Below, in pieces: positions 24,301-37,600 of a DNA stretch of 64,000 nucleotides (position 1 is the stretch's first letter; every line of letters starts with the position of its first letter). The translations under genes and the position numbers were made by a program. The DNA comes from Tetranychus cinnabarinus (Eukaryota; Arthropoda; Arachnida; Trombidiformes; Tetranychidae): assembly GCA_022266195.1 (NCBI GenBank), contig WHVY01000001.1, positions 8,742,001 through 8,806,000 on the forward strand. The letters run 5' to 3'. The notes under the pieces are model-generated. The model did no database searches, had not been told where the DNA came from, and saw only the letters and a program-made list of their open reading frames with translations.

Positions 24301-27300
24301 ATTTTCTAAGAAAATGTCCATCGGATAAAATATTTAATTGAACCAATGGACACAGTTTTTATTTCCCTACAAATCCCAATAAGTCTAAAGTCTCTAGTCA
24401 AATGTTCGAGCCTTTGGCAGCATTCTTTTCATTTCAATTGGTAGTTGAACCAGAAAATTGGTTCTTTTACCAAGATATGCATTAATATGAGTTTATTTTG
24501 TTGAATAAGTTGTTTCTCGCCCATTTAAAACCCAAATATCGTAATCCAAATGCGAAAATGGAAAGTTTTTCGACTCTATTGAAATAATGTGCAGTAAAGG
24601 ATTGGATTAGTGAAATAATTGTGATTTTATGTACCACCAATCTCGAAATATCGTGGTATAAAGTTTTCTGGTTAATGGCAAAAATCAAGAGAACTATTGA
24701 CTAATTGAAAAAAATATTGATAGCGTGATATTCACTAACAATTCTTATGGGTCAATAATAAGTTTCAGCAATGTAACTTTTATGGTCACAGAATTGCTTC
24801 GGTTTAATTAAAAATCGAACTAATCTGTTTTAAAGGGAACAGAAAATGTTATTTCTCGAAACATGTACATTTTCTGGTTCACTATCAAAAGTTAAAACAG
24901 CAAAATGAGTTTCACTAAAAAATCAAATCAAACGACTCGACAAAAAGCGATCGAAGTTTCAACTTCGAACTCGATTTTCTCAAAGACTGTTCATCAAAGA
25001 AACTTTTAAATTGTACAAGTGGACTCAGTTTTCATTCCCATACAAAACTAGCAGAGTCTAAATTAGAAAAGAAGTTTATTTTGACCTGTTTTGGAGCATT
25101 TTTCTTTCATTATTTGTGTAGATCCGTGTATATTGTGCATAAATGGTGTTAAGTTTGTGTTAATTGTGTCTTTTTAGTAACAAACATTTGCTAGTAAAGA
25201 TGAATTTTGAAAGCTCAAAACTATGCATCTATGCATCAGAATTCTGGTTTCTGGATGAAAATCAAAATCCAATTAGACTGGTTAGGGCTGTTGGTTCAGT
25301 CGATTAAACTCATTAAATAGCTGATTAATGAGCATTCGAATTGGATTGATGCTTGTTAAGCGGATAGCAACATCAAATTGCGAATGCATTATGCATTTAG
25401 TAAATAACAATTTGTTATTAACAATTGATTGACTTTAATTTGTTCCATTTCCATTTGATTTTAGGAACCAAACCAATCTCTTAATCAATATCGTCAACAA
25501 AGCCGAAGAGCTCGACAACGATTTTACAATGTAAGCCAAATTTGAAATGAATTTTCAAAACCATAATCATAATTATTATAAAACCATCATCAATTTATTT
25601 TGAATCAACTTAAATCCCTTTTATGCTTTGCGTATTAGCCTTGCTCTGAATGTGTCGAAAAGCCATGTTTATGCAAAGGACAAGATGGTTACACTGTAAG
25701 TTAAAGTTTAAATCGACTCTTAATCTGTTGATCTAAATTTGATTGTTAAATTATGATTGATTTTCCAGGGAGCTCCAGGATATGTAGGACCAAAGGTATT
25801 TACAACTGAACATGTTAATACAAATGGAGGAATCAAATGATTATTTGTTGATTTTCAGGGTTTTATGGGTGAACATGGTGTTCAAGGACAGGTCGGACCA
25901 GTGGGCGATAAAGGAGAACGAGGTCAAATAGGAGATTGGGTAAGCTTATTGTAAACCAATCTGAAGCAACAGTAATTAATACAATCATGAAAACAGGGTC
26001 CTCCAGGACCAAAGGGTTATAAAGGAGAAGTTGGACTTCGTGGACCAACTGGTAAGTATAACTGTCCATTTATGTGAAAAATTGAAAACAAAAAATTCTA
26101 AGTTTGATGGAATGAACTTTATTTTCAATATTATTTCAAATATCGTGTTAATATCATTTGCTATACATTTAATTAAAGGTAAGCCTGGATTGAATGGACT
26201 TCGTGGTTACACCGGTGAACAGGGAGAACCTGGTAAGTTGAATATAAAGAAACTAGAAAATGAATATTATCACAACTTGGCATTTCAGGGGATCCGGGAT
26301 GTAATGGGGCTGATGGTGTACCAGGTCCTAAGGGACCCAGAGGAATGGATGGATTTCCTGGTCCTCGCGGTGATAAAGGACTGGACGGTTTGCCAGGTCA
26401 ACCTGGTGAAGGTGGAGTTAATTCACGAGCAATCAAGGGAGATCCTGGTGAATCGGGTTTACCAGGATTCCCTGGGTTAACTGGTGATAGTGGAGATGAC
26501 GGACCTCCAGGTTATATGGGTGATATTGGCTATCCTGGACCTAAAGGGCCACAAGGTGTTGTGGGACCTGAAGGAGAATCAGGTGAAACAACGATTGGCC
26601 CAATTGGACCGCAAGGTAAGTCTTGATTAGTTAATTTATCAAATTGTTGGTTAGTTTTGATAAACATTTTTTGATAAATTTTTCATTTATTTGTAAAATC
26701 GAAATGATATTAATTTGTAAACTTGATATTATAAACTTTTTATTATGTTTTTAATTAAAAAAGGATTGAAAGGGGAAAGAGGAGAAAGAGGTGATCCAGG
26801 TAATGATGCCCAACAACATACAAGCTCAACAGCCATCGCTGGTCAAAGGGGTACTCCAGGTAAGCGTTTATGCAAGTTGCATTAAAAATTTCACAATTAA
26901 CAATTAATACATGAATACCAATTTTATCTTCAAGGTAATCTTGGAGACAAAGGAGACAAAGGAGTTAAAGGAGATCAGGTCAGTTTGAACCTAATTTTAT
27001 TCTGAAAATCGCCCTTTTATTAGTCAAGTCAATAAGGCTTGGAAAGTTTGTGAAAAGTAAATGCGCGATGTTTTCGTTGTTTTGAATTTATTTTTTCCAT
27101 TTCAAGGGAATTCATGGTGCACAAGGTTTTATAGGATTTCCCGGTGCTCCTGGTGTTAAAGGTGATCCTGGTGATTTGGGATTGCGTGGTATTAGAGGCG
27201 AGGATGGACCAACCGGTGAACAAGGTATTAAGGGTCAAAAAGGACAGCCAGGAGTAGACGGAGTCGATGGAAATCCCGGTCCCATTGGATTAAAGGGTTT

Positions 27301-30300
27301 TATCGGAGATGTTGGAGATCCTGGTAGAGATGGACCTCCTGGACCAAAGGGTGCATTGATTGAGATATCTCGACCAACGAAAGGTGCACGAGGATCACCC
27401 GGACCACCCGGACCGAAAGGAGTAGCTGGTCCCGATGGAAAAAGGGGTTTACCTGGACCAATGGGTTATCCTGGTGATCCCGGTCCACCAGGTTTTCCGG
27501 TAAGTTAATTTTAACTCTATTAATCATTCATCATTAGAGAAGTTGAAAAGCTGCAGCTACACTTATTGATTAAATTCATCAGATTTATATTCATATTTAC
27601 TGTTAAATGTTTATGGTTTTAAAAAATAAAAGATAAAAGTTAATAGCAGTTCAGTCGTTTAGTATAGTGTAAGTATAATATGTTTGATATTAATAAAATA
27701 AATTAGGTTTGACTGAAAATATTAAAAAAATATTGGGCAAAGTTTATTATTAATACATTTGCAAAGAGTACAATTAATGAAATTATTGGTAACAAATGTG
27801 CGTTTTTAAAATGTTCAAAGGGTCCTCCTGGTCCTGATGGACTTGTTGGTATCACTTTCCATGGTGATCCTGGTGACTCAGGATATCCAGGATTGCCAGG
27901 ATTACCTGGTATTCGTGGACCTCCAGGACCTTATGGACTACCCGGTGAAAAAGGGCAACAAGGTGATGATACAGTTGGACCTCAAGGTGCACCTGGACTT
28001 CATGGATTCCCTGGGTGGGAAGGTAAGTTTGTATTTTTAGATTGATTAAAATAAATCCTGGACCAAGTTTAACTCGACTCCTTGTTGAATGAATTCAAGA
28101 GTAAAATCATTCTGTGAGTGTAATTTTGCTCTTTGTGAAGAGATGTGGAATCGATTTGGAATGCGTCATAAAATAACGAAAATAAATATCCTAATTGTTT
28201 TACAATTTTACTTTAATTATGAAAGGACTACCCGGTGAGAGAGGAGATATCGGTAATACAGGTGACAAAGGAACACCAGGTCGAGGGATTCCCAAACAAG
28301 GACCCAAAGGGCCTTATGGATTGAGTGGAAATCCAGGAGATCCTGGTGAACCTGCACCACCAGGAGTATCAGGAATGAAGGGAGGTAAAGGTGACAAAGG
28401 AGAGGATTGTATAAGCTGTCCTGATGGTGCGAAAGGTAAGTTTATTAAAAGTTAAATTAGTCTCGAAATTTTAACTTTGGCTTCAATCCATTCAATTGAA
28501 TAACATGATATTTTTCATTGAAGGTTTTAAAGGTGATCAAGGGTCAAAAGGATTTTCGGGTATGCCAGGTTGGCCAGGAAGACCAGGTTTACCAGGACTA
28601 CCTGGGTTAGGAGGCCTACCGGGTATAAAAGGAAAACCCGGTGTCAAAGGAATGAGTGGTGTTCGTGGTAATCCGGGAATATCAGGCTGTAAAGGATTGA
28701 AAGGAGATCAAGGAGAAGTGGAAATTCCACTCTATGATGAAACCTCACTTCGAGGTCCAACTGGAGATCCTGGTCTACCAGGTTTACCAGGCAAACCTGG
28801 AAAACCAGGAGCACCAGGTCAAGATGGATTCCCTGGAATACATGGCAGAGTAGGAGACAGAGGCGATTATGGAGATGATGGTGAGTCTATCCTCGCAAAT
28901 TCATCAATAGTCGAAATATCGACTTAATTATATTCCAATACAATGTTCCTTTTTTTATCAAAACAGGTCCAAAAGGAGAGCAAGGTCCTATTGGAAGGCA
29001 GGTGAGGTTATTTGCTAGACTTTAAATTCGTATAAATTAGTAATTAAACTTAGTAATTTGAAGATTATTGATTGAATTTGAATTTCGTTTACAATTTCAG
29101 GGTCCTCCAGGTCTAAAGGGAGATCCTGCCTATTACTGGCCTGAAACCACCGGTGATAAAGGAATAAAAGGCGATCCCGGAGATGAAGGACCTCGAGGAC
29201 AACCCGGAGACAAAGGAGAGAAAGGAGATTGGTTCGCAAAACCAGAAAATTTGATCAAGTTTGGTGTTCCTGGAATGCCGGGTGATAAAGGAGAAATGGG
29301 AAACTCAGGAGTGAACGGTTTAACTGGTAGAAAGGGTGAAAGAGGACTACCTGGTGTATCAGGGCGAAAAGGGGAACCTGGAAAGCCAGGAATAAGCCCA
29401 AAAGGCTCCGTTGGGTTCAAAGGTTAGAAATATTAATTTCTTACTTATTATAGTTTAAAATTTCGTGCATTTTTAACTCCTCATAACCTTTATCTTTTGG
29501 AGTTGGACGAAAAATCGATCACTTACAATCATTTGCATCCAAGATCAGAATCAATCAATCTAGTCAAGCTAATTTGAAAAGTCTCAATGTTTCAATCAAA
29601 ACTATTTAATAATTTACTTATTAAATAGAGCGTTTGATGGATGTTTATTGAATTAGAGATTTTGAACCCAAATTTACTGAATTAACCATGGCTAATGATT
29701 TGAAAGCACTGAAATTATTAATTTTTAAAGTTTTCTAAAATTTTGATCATTAGTTTAGTAAAACGCTAAACTCTACAATTTCGAGTTTTGACGCGTGTTA
29801 ACAAAGTCCTATGCACCATTAAAATCTCTTGAAATCTGTCAGAGTTATTGTTCTTATTCCAAACTTAAGCAAACTAAATCAAATAATGTCAATATAAAAC
29901 TTGGCATTCTTATTTATAAATGATTTAAACACATTGATTCTGGGAAAAGTCAGAATCTATGTTTTCTGAATACAGTGTTTTACAAGATTTTTTAATGCTC
30001 GATTTTCATTTAACTAGGATTCAAGGGATCACCAGGTGACTTCGGCTTGGACGGTCCTAGAGGAAACAAGGGTGAGCTAGGATTAAAAGGTCTAGAAGGA
30101 TTTGATGGATTACCTGGGCCTAAAGGAGATCGAGGTGAAAGTTATAGAGGTAAATCTGGAGGACAAGGAGAGGTGGGACGAAAAGGTAAGCATATTATTT
30201 TGTTAACTGTTAACAATCTAAGACTTGAGGTGTCATTAGGTGATATATTTTATGGTATAAGCAAGTCCATTAAAACATATTCGTGAAAATTGTTCAGGTT

Positions 30301-33300
30301 TCCAGGGTGAATATGGAGATCCTGGTTTAACAGGAGAAATGGGTCCAGAAGGACCTAAAGGAATGAAGGGTCAAAGAGGTGACATTGGTTTACCAGGTCC
30401 AATGGGTTCAACTGGTCTAAAGGGTATTCCTGGTGATATTGGAAAACCCGGAGAAAGTGGAATCCCTGGTTTACTCGGAGAACGTGGTTTCTCTGGTGAC
30501 AAAGGCTTCAGAGGTGACCCCGGACCACCTGGTTCAGTGGGATTACCCGGAGATATTGGTGATCTTGGAGAAATGGTAAGTTTACATATGAACCAGAAAT
30601 CGGTTGAATAGAAGCTCGAATAAAGACTTTATTAGACTAACAATCTTGACTTATAATGCAATTTTGATTAGTCATTGATCATTCTTAACTGATTCAACTA
30701 TTAGACTTGGAGTGTTGATTAGATTTAGATTAAAGTAAAGATTTTTGGGTATTTGGATTTTAATTTTTTAACAATTAACTTTTGTATTTAGCTGTTTTCT
30801 GTCAGGGATTCCCTGATTTTTCAGAAACTATCAACATGATTTTTTCTGGACGATTTACAAAAAAATGAGTTTCTCTGATTTCGATAAGATTTTTTTCTGT
30901 ATAAATCATATGTTTTTTTTGGTCAATTTTAAAAAAATTTTAATAAAATATGATTTCGTATTTAAACAGGGCGATAATGGACTTGATGGATATCCAGGTT
31001 TTGCAGGAATGCCGGTAAGTTGATTAACTGATAAAATTAAGAATTAAATTAACAACCAATTTTATTGAACTCAGGGAAAACCTGGGTTAGATGGACTTGA
31101 TGGATTTCCCGGATTACCTGGTAAGATTGTAAATTTACTCAAGATTTTTGATCAGTTCAGTAATCACCAATGACTATGTACAGGTACACCTGGAGATGAA
31201 GGTGACTCTGTTGAAGATGGCCCGCCAGGTCCACCTGGACCTCAAGGTTTCAATGGAATGCCAGGTGAACGAGGTGATACCGGTATAAAAGGGGAACGTG
31301 GTGATACTGGACCTATTGGACAAAAGGGAGCTAAAGGAGACCCAAGCAATTTGGGGCTTAAGGGAATTCAGGGTGAAATGGGGCCAATGGGTTATCAAGG
31401 CCCACCTGGACCTCCTGGATTACCAGGATTACGAGGTGTAATAGGTGACCCAGGACCAGTCGGTTATGGTGCAAGAGTTAGTTACTTAAAATATCGTAAC
31501 AGCATTTTATTTATCATAATTCTGTTGAAAGAGCCAATAGAAAATTTTAGTATTTTTATATCTTCTTAGCTTTGTCACAATTTAGCAATTATTTACTTAG
31601 AGATGACAATTCATTACATTTATTACTATAGTATTAACAGATAAAGAGAAAGGATAATCACTATTCACCATAAATTATGAGATTTTCAGCAGCTGAATGA
31701 TTAAATTAACCAATTAACTCAAATCAAACATTTGTTGGATGAAGGTAAATTACCTGCCTATTATTTTAGCTTTTAGGTCTTGAAAATCTTGTGCATTTCA
31801 TGTTTTCGCTGGTTAAAATCAATCAACATAATTAAATTTTTCGTACGATAACCTTTGTTACAAGATTGGAAGATTTAGATTGACTTACTACTTTTAGTGT
31901 CCACTGATTGTTGATTATGTGATAAAAATAATTTCTCGTATTTTGTTGCATGTTAACAGAAAGTTTCTCTTGACTAATCCTTAATTTTCATGGTTAATCT
32001 TTGATCAAATTCTGATAGGGTCCTCCTGGTCCAGACGGTTTACCAGGTTTACCCGGATTGCCTGGTTTACGAGGACTACCAGGTCCTGAAGGTGAAAATG
32101 GTAAACCAGGACCAAAGGGAATAAGGGGAGATAATGGAGATCCTGGTTATCCTGGTCTTCGTGGTATGGTTGGTTTGCCAGGTCCAAAAGGTTTGAAAGG
32201 TATTCGTGGTGACGAAGGTGAACCAGGAGGTATTGACATCGTCAAACCTAGCAATGTGGGCAATCCAGGTCCTCCAGGTACGTCTATGATTTCGTATTTG
32301 ATTTAACATACTGATACAATGGCTCAATCTATTTTCATTTTTTTAAACAAAAGGTCCGAAGGGTCAACAAGGTGAATTTGGACTTAAAGGCTATAAAGGT
32401 AATTTCAACTAAGTTCCGCGGTTAGACAAAATCAATTAAATAAAAGATAAGTTAATTTAATGGATTTTTTCAATTTGAAAAGGTGCGAAAGGTGAACCCG
32501 GTGATGATGGATGGGATGGCAGTTCAGGATACGAGGGCTTGAAAGGTCTAAAAGGAGATCTTGGACCCATTGGTCCTCCTGGTTTTTCTGGAAAGCCAGG
32601 TATAAGCTATTCAGCAATTAAAGGAATTCAAGGATTGCCTGGTTTCTATGGATTACCTGGAGTTCCTGGCAAAGATGGTTTGCCTGGATTACCCGGGTTA
32701 AAAGGTGAATCAGGAGATACAGGATATCCTGGTCCTAAAGGAGATGCCGGTGATATTGGTGACCCAGGTAGGCACAATTATGACATAAATAGATCAAATA
32801 CATCTGATTTTGCATGTGTAAAGTTTCAATTGTAAAATAATTCAACTTAACAACCAGTGAATAGATTTTCCGAAAATAAACCTATTCTTTCCTATTCTCA
32901 GGTGTTCCTTCAGTCGAGTATACTGGTTCAATGGGTCCTAAAGGTAAGTCAATTATTTGATCACAAATAAGACATCGGAATCTTAAAACTGCTGTTTTAA
33001 TGATAAAATTAGATGTGAAAATTTTATATTAATATGTCTATTTCAATTTCAAAGGTGAGCGAGGAGACCCTGGGCTCCCTGGACTGATGGGCGAACCGGG
33101 TTATAGTCCACCCCCTGGAGTAGATGGTGAAATGGGAGAGCCTGGATATATGGGTGAAATGGGTCCAAAAGGATATCAAGGAGAAAAAGGTCAAAGAGGT
33201 AAGTTTATCGGTTAGTTACTTGGATGGTTTGCTTAAATTTTTGTTTCTTAAAGGTGATATCGGGCGCAAAGGAGTAGCTGCACCACTTAGAGATGAAATC

Positions 33301-34659
33301 GACAAGGTAAGTCACTTTAAAATCATTCATATCATTTCTGAAAAGGCCTAAAATTAAAAAGATGAGAATTATTATGAAATTCAATAAAATAATTAAAATA
33401 GGACCTCTGAATACAAATTTAGATTGTACTTTACCTTAGATTAGAACCAAGTTTCTTTAGTATCTGTTGCTGATGTTTGATATAATTATGAGATAGATGT
33501 TCAAAACACTTTAAATGCAATAGAATCTAAACCGTTCTTGAGAAAAGATGTTCATTTTGCTTAATCATAGCCTTGATGTGACAAACCATTATTGAGACAA
33601 TGTTTAACATTTCGATTTAACTTCATTCAATTATTTCAGGGTGAAATGGGTGATAAAGGTTATGCGGGAATACCTGGCATGATGGGCTTTAGAGGTTTTC
33701 CAGGACCGGCTGGTGAACCGGGCTATCAAGGCCCGGATGGCCTAAAAGGAGATGAAGGATATGAAGGATTACCCGGTCTACCTGGTTTAGATGGAATACA
33801 GGGATTACCTGGTGACCCAGGAGACGACGGTAAACTGGGTGCTAAAGGAATTAGAGGTAATCCTGGTTTCGCAGGTGGACGTGGACTAACAGGTCGCCCT
33901 TCATCTTCTCGTGGTTACTTTTTCACGCGCCATTCACAAACAATTTATCAACCCAGATGTCCTAACAATACAACGCCTCTTTGGGATGGTTATTCTTTAC
34001 TTTATATCATGGGTCATGATGGAACTCATGGACAAGATTTAGGTTCTCCAGGATCATGTCTGCGACGTTTCAGTACGATGCCTTACATTGTATGCGATCA
34101 GGAAGATCAGGTGTGTCACTATGCTCAGGCCAGTGACTATTCATATTGGCTCAGTACCGAAGCCCCTAAGCCTGTCTCAGGAACTCCAGTTGTGGGACAA
34201 AAGATTAATGAGTACATTTCCCGATGTACTGTTTGTGAAGCTCGTACCCAAGTTATTGCAATGCACAGTCAAACAAATAATCCACCAGATTGTCCAAACA
34301 ATTGGGAAAGTCTTTGGATTGGATACAGTTTTGTTATGAACACTGATGCTGGCCCAGGTGGAAGTGGTCAACCTCTTAACTCTCCTGGCTCTTGCTTGGA
34401 AGATTTCCGTCCTCAACCTTTCATTGAATGTCATGGTATTGGTCGATGTAATTATTACACAACATCAACCAGTTTCTGGTTGGCAGCATTAGATCAATCT
34501 TCCAACAGGACGTTTAGTCGACCAATATCTGAAACTATTGATCCAGCTTATGTTCACAATAAAATCTCAAGATGCCGTGTTTGTATGAGAAGCACAACAG
34601 CAAGAGCTTCTTTTACTTACACTGCACCAATATCATCAATGGATTATCGTTTAAGCTGA
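21339..34659 (+). CDS. COL4A-like: Collagen type IV alpha chain (complete, 28 exons)
   Basis: This is a network-forming collagen of basement membranes. The exons are 21339-21407, 25465-25530, 25639-25695, 25769-25795, 25859-25939, 25997-26051, 26179-26232, 26289-26615, 26764-26859, 26935-26978, 27107-27499, 27821-28022, 28226-28435, 28524-28880, 28967-29001, 29101-29422, 30018-30185, 30298-30575, 30970-31014, 31075-31120, 31184-31476, 32019-32277, 32354-32398, 32483-32767, 32902-32943, 33055-33198, 33254-33306 and 33640-34659. All phases agree and the product is 1690 residues, normal for the family. Exon 1 codes a signal peptide (hydrophobic to about residue 20). Four cysteines at 47-57 start the 7S domain. 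The Gly-X-Y helix has the usual interruptions and internal cysteines. The NC1 domain (from about residue 1440) keeps all 12 cysteines. It mixes alpha-1-like (HGQDLG) and alpha-2-like (CLEDFR) features, so the chain type is left open. Two donors are GTTAGA/GTTAGT; both keep the frame. AATAAA at 34753. Confidence 0.96.
21408..25464 (+). other. Collagen IV intron 1 (4.1 kb)
   Basis: By far the longest intron of this gene; most of the others are 60-600 bases. It runs from the donor GTAAGT after the signal-peptide exon to the acceptor GATTTTAG. More than half of it is the inverted-repeat element at 22566-25063. First introns of collagen IV genes often carry enhancers, but nothing specific is recognised here. 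Confidence 0.85.
22566..25063. mobile_element. Palindromic element with TA flanks, in collagen IV intron 1
   Basis: Left arm 22566-23745 and right arm 23890-25063 are reverse complements around a centre near 23815. The ends read ATTTAGACTCTGCTAG and its complement, and each is flanked by TA (22564-22565 and 25064-25065). TA target sites are typical of Tc1/mariner-type transposons. The outer arms match at well over 90 percent by eye; the innermost 200-300 bases are more diverged. Each arm also contains two diverged tandem units of about 660 bases (22570-23220 and 23235-23745 on the left), sharing blocks such as GGCAACCAGAAAATG. No transposase is visible; a 68-codon frame present in both arms resembles nothing known. 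It is best explained as a non-autonomous foldback element. Confidence 0.8.
33901..34659 (+). other. Collagen IV NC1 domain
   Basis: The C-terminal trimerisation domain is encoded entirely in the last exon as two homologous halves, starting GYFFTRHSQ and VIAMHSQ. All 12 cysteines are present. By gapless alignment with the remembered human alpha-1 chain, the three Met around the sulfilimine Met93 are Lys, Val and Gly here (34168-34182), and the Lys211 equivalent is Asp (34540-34542). The chain continues about 24 residues beyond the final Cys-Met, longer than vertebrate chains, with a Ser/Thr/Tyr-rich tail. Confidence 0.9.
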
Positions 34660-37600
34660 TTCACTTCCAAACTAAATTAAATTATTTCAACTATTAAAGC
34701 AACATCAAATGAAATTGTTTTTTTTATTCTGTCATTTGACATTAAAAACAAAAATAAAGTGACATAAAAAAAGTTATTGCTTAGCAAAATACTCAAATAA
34801 AAACATGATTGTATAATTGAAAACAAGGTGAATCAAAACCACTTACTTTGTTGAATTTCAATTACAAAATACAGTAATCACTGCAAATGCATTAAAAACA
34901 CGCATTAAAGCTATAATTTCGCTAGACGCGACTTTCAACGGGCAATTTTGAATCATTTTTAATTTAATTACAAAAGTTGACTAGTTAGTAAATAATAATT
35001 AATAATTTTCAATATAAAAACCCAAAACTTAAACACCTGTTAACCGTTACTAACGGACCGTTGACTGTTTATTAAAAAATTACATAGATGGCAGAACAGA
35101 TAGTTGTACTTTAAAAAGTGCGGAAAATCCTTTCAATTAAATTTTATTGATGATTTAAGTTATTATATCTATTGTGTGTAAATTACATTGGTAAACGACT
35201 ATTCAAGTTTTTGAAAGATATCACAAATCAAGCCATCGTAAAAGACCGAAATTATTTCTGATTCTCATAGATTCAGGACAAAAAAACTGGCTTGCTACTA
35301 TGTAGTTGTATGTCTATTAACAAATTGCAAACCACCATCAAGATTCAAGGTTAATGGCTGATATTGATGTGACGTTATCTATTTTACAATTAACTTATGC
35401 TAGCTGATTTCTTATTGAATTGATTAATTAATCAAGATGGTGTTGATAAAGATACTGAATCAAATTAATGGTTGACTTAGTGTTTCAAAAATAAAACCGA
35501 GAGACGCATTTCCATGAATGAAGGTCGACATGTAACCAGCAAACCATCAGCAACAATCTGTTCAAATGATGACAGAACATTAACCATTACAGGAAATTGG
35601 AACTTGTATTGTTAACAGTTATTCCATTCTTTCTATCCTTATCATCATCCAACAATTGAACATAATCAGCATCTGGTTACCTCTTATGATTGCTCCTATT
35701 CCTATTGTTATAAACTTATAACACTTGCTTTTTTTTTGTTTTCCTATTCAAACCCATTAAGATCACCAGGATGACAAATTAACTCGTAACCATCTAATTG
35801 TATCTGATCCTGGAGTTGGTTGAACCAACAACGGAAACCATATTGAACCTGAACCATCAAATAATTGTAACATCAAAACAACAAAAATATGGAGTTTTTA
35901 ATCTAAAACTGGCAACTGGAAAACCAAAGCAATCTTCATTAGCAACAGTTGTGTACTTCAATATGGTAAAATAAGTGTCCCATTGGATTAACTTGAGTAA
36001 TTGATTGTCTTTTCTAGACCAAACATTAAACTAAACTAATTTAATTAATTGTGATTTCCTTTTCTCTTCTAGTTTGAATAAATTGAATAAATTATAACCG
36101 TCAAATGATGCTTAATAAGCTACTTCTGTTTCATGGCTATGTGAATCCTGAAAACTTGAGAGGTTACCCTAACAAGATGGACCAAAACTAAGGAACCAAC
36201 CATTTGATCATTACAATTGTTGTTATATCAATCGTCCGAATCAAGTAAATAGCAGCAAATGGAAATAAACAGCAATCATTAACATCATTACAACGTAATT
36301 GTTACCAACATTGATGAGTAAAAAGTAAGTTTTCCATGCTTTAAGATATTCCAATCAGTTGTTACCCAAAACCGTTTCTGTGACTAAAGACGCCCTTAAA
36401 AGCCACAATTGACTTGAATACTGACAACAATTATGACAATATTTACCAGTCAAATCAAATTAATAGTGAAGAGATCCATGAATGATGAGGAGGCTGATAA
36501 AGAGGGATGAAGGGAAAAAAGAAGAAGAAAAAAAACGAAGACAAATTGATTAGTAGCAAGAAAACGCACATTTAAAAGACTTACATTATTGTACAATGAT
36601 GATAGTTATGACGAAAGAAAGGGATGAAAAGAAGAGAAGAAGTGAAATAGCAGATATAAGATGAAAAGAAACACTCACAAAGATGAATATGAAAAATGAA
36701 AAAGATTGACAGCGAAGAGATGATGATAAGATGATGATAGAGAGAGATGAGTTTAGACAAGGAAGGAAACTGAGCCGCAAATTGAGTTTCCATGTCACTA
36801 ATTATCATCATTTTGTTTGTTTTTCCTAGTTGAACACTTAATGCTGTCTAGCTATTTCCACCGGCCACCATGATCATTACCACCGCCAGCAACTCCATCA
36901 TATGCCATTAACACGTGTTACCAGTCGCCATTAATTGCAAATGTAATAGTCAATTGGTTGTTTTTGTTTCAATGTTTTTGATTTTTTAGTTACAATCAAA
37001 AGTTAATCCTGTTGACGCTTGAGAAATTAGTTTAAATCTTAACCTTTTCAGGGTTATCAGAATGATAAATAATACATTACAACAACAACAACAATAAAAG
37101 TGCTTTCTCTCTCCTTCATATCATCAATTTCATCATTTGATAGACTCAACATGATCAATGTGGTTTTCAAATCAACATTTTGTATTGTAATGCGCTTCAA
37201 CTAAAAGTTAAATAAACCATTCAAATCTAAAATCAACCATACAACTTACGACGCTCATGTTCAACTGTCTTTTACAATTGCCATTATTTTAAAACAACAA
37301 TTAATGTTACACATTTGATGTTATGTTTACCACTATATTATCAGCTACTTCTGAATCACCTTCCCGATCACCATTATCATTATCATCACCACCAACACCA
37401 GTAATATCCAAAGTGTATCATATTCGTGTGTGCCTTTTTCAGCCTCTTGATAACCTTTTTCCAGTTGTGATTTATCCTTGTTGTTTAGTCATCAATTGAG
37501 CCTTTTAAAGTGCAAACAAAATGGTTTTAAAGATGATTAAGATCAACGGCCCATAACAGTGAGATATTATCAAATAGGACAAACGGAGAGACAAAACCAT

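Noticed and set aside
22941..24688. Near-identical 68-codon frames at 22941-23147 (+) and 24482-24688 (-).
   Set aside because: They are symmetric copies within the collagen-intron palindrome; the peptide has no transposase or other recognisable motif and the sister tandem unit does not keep it open.
25863..34434. Numerous minus-strand frames across the collagen gene.
   Set aside because: They are antisense shadows of Gly-X-Y codons, which lack stops on the opposite strand.
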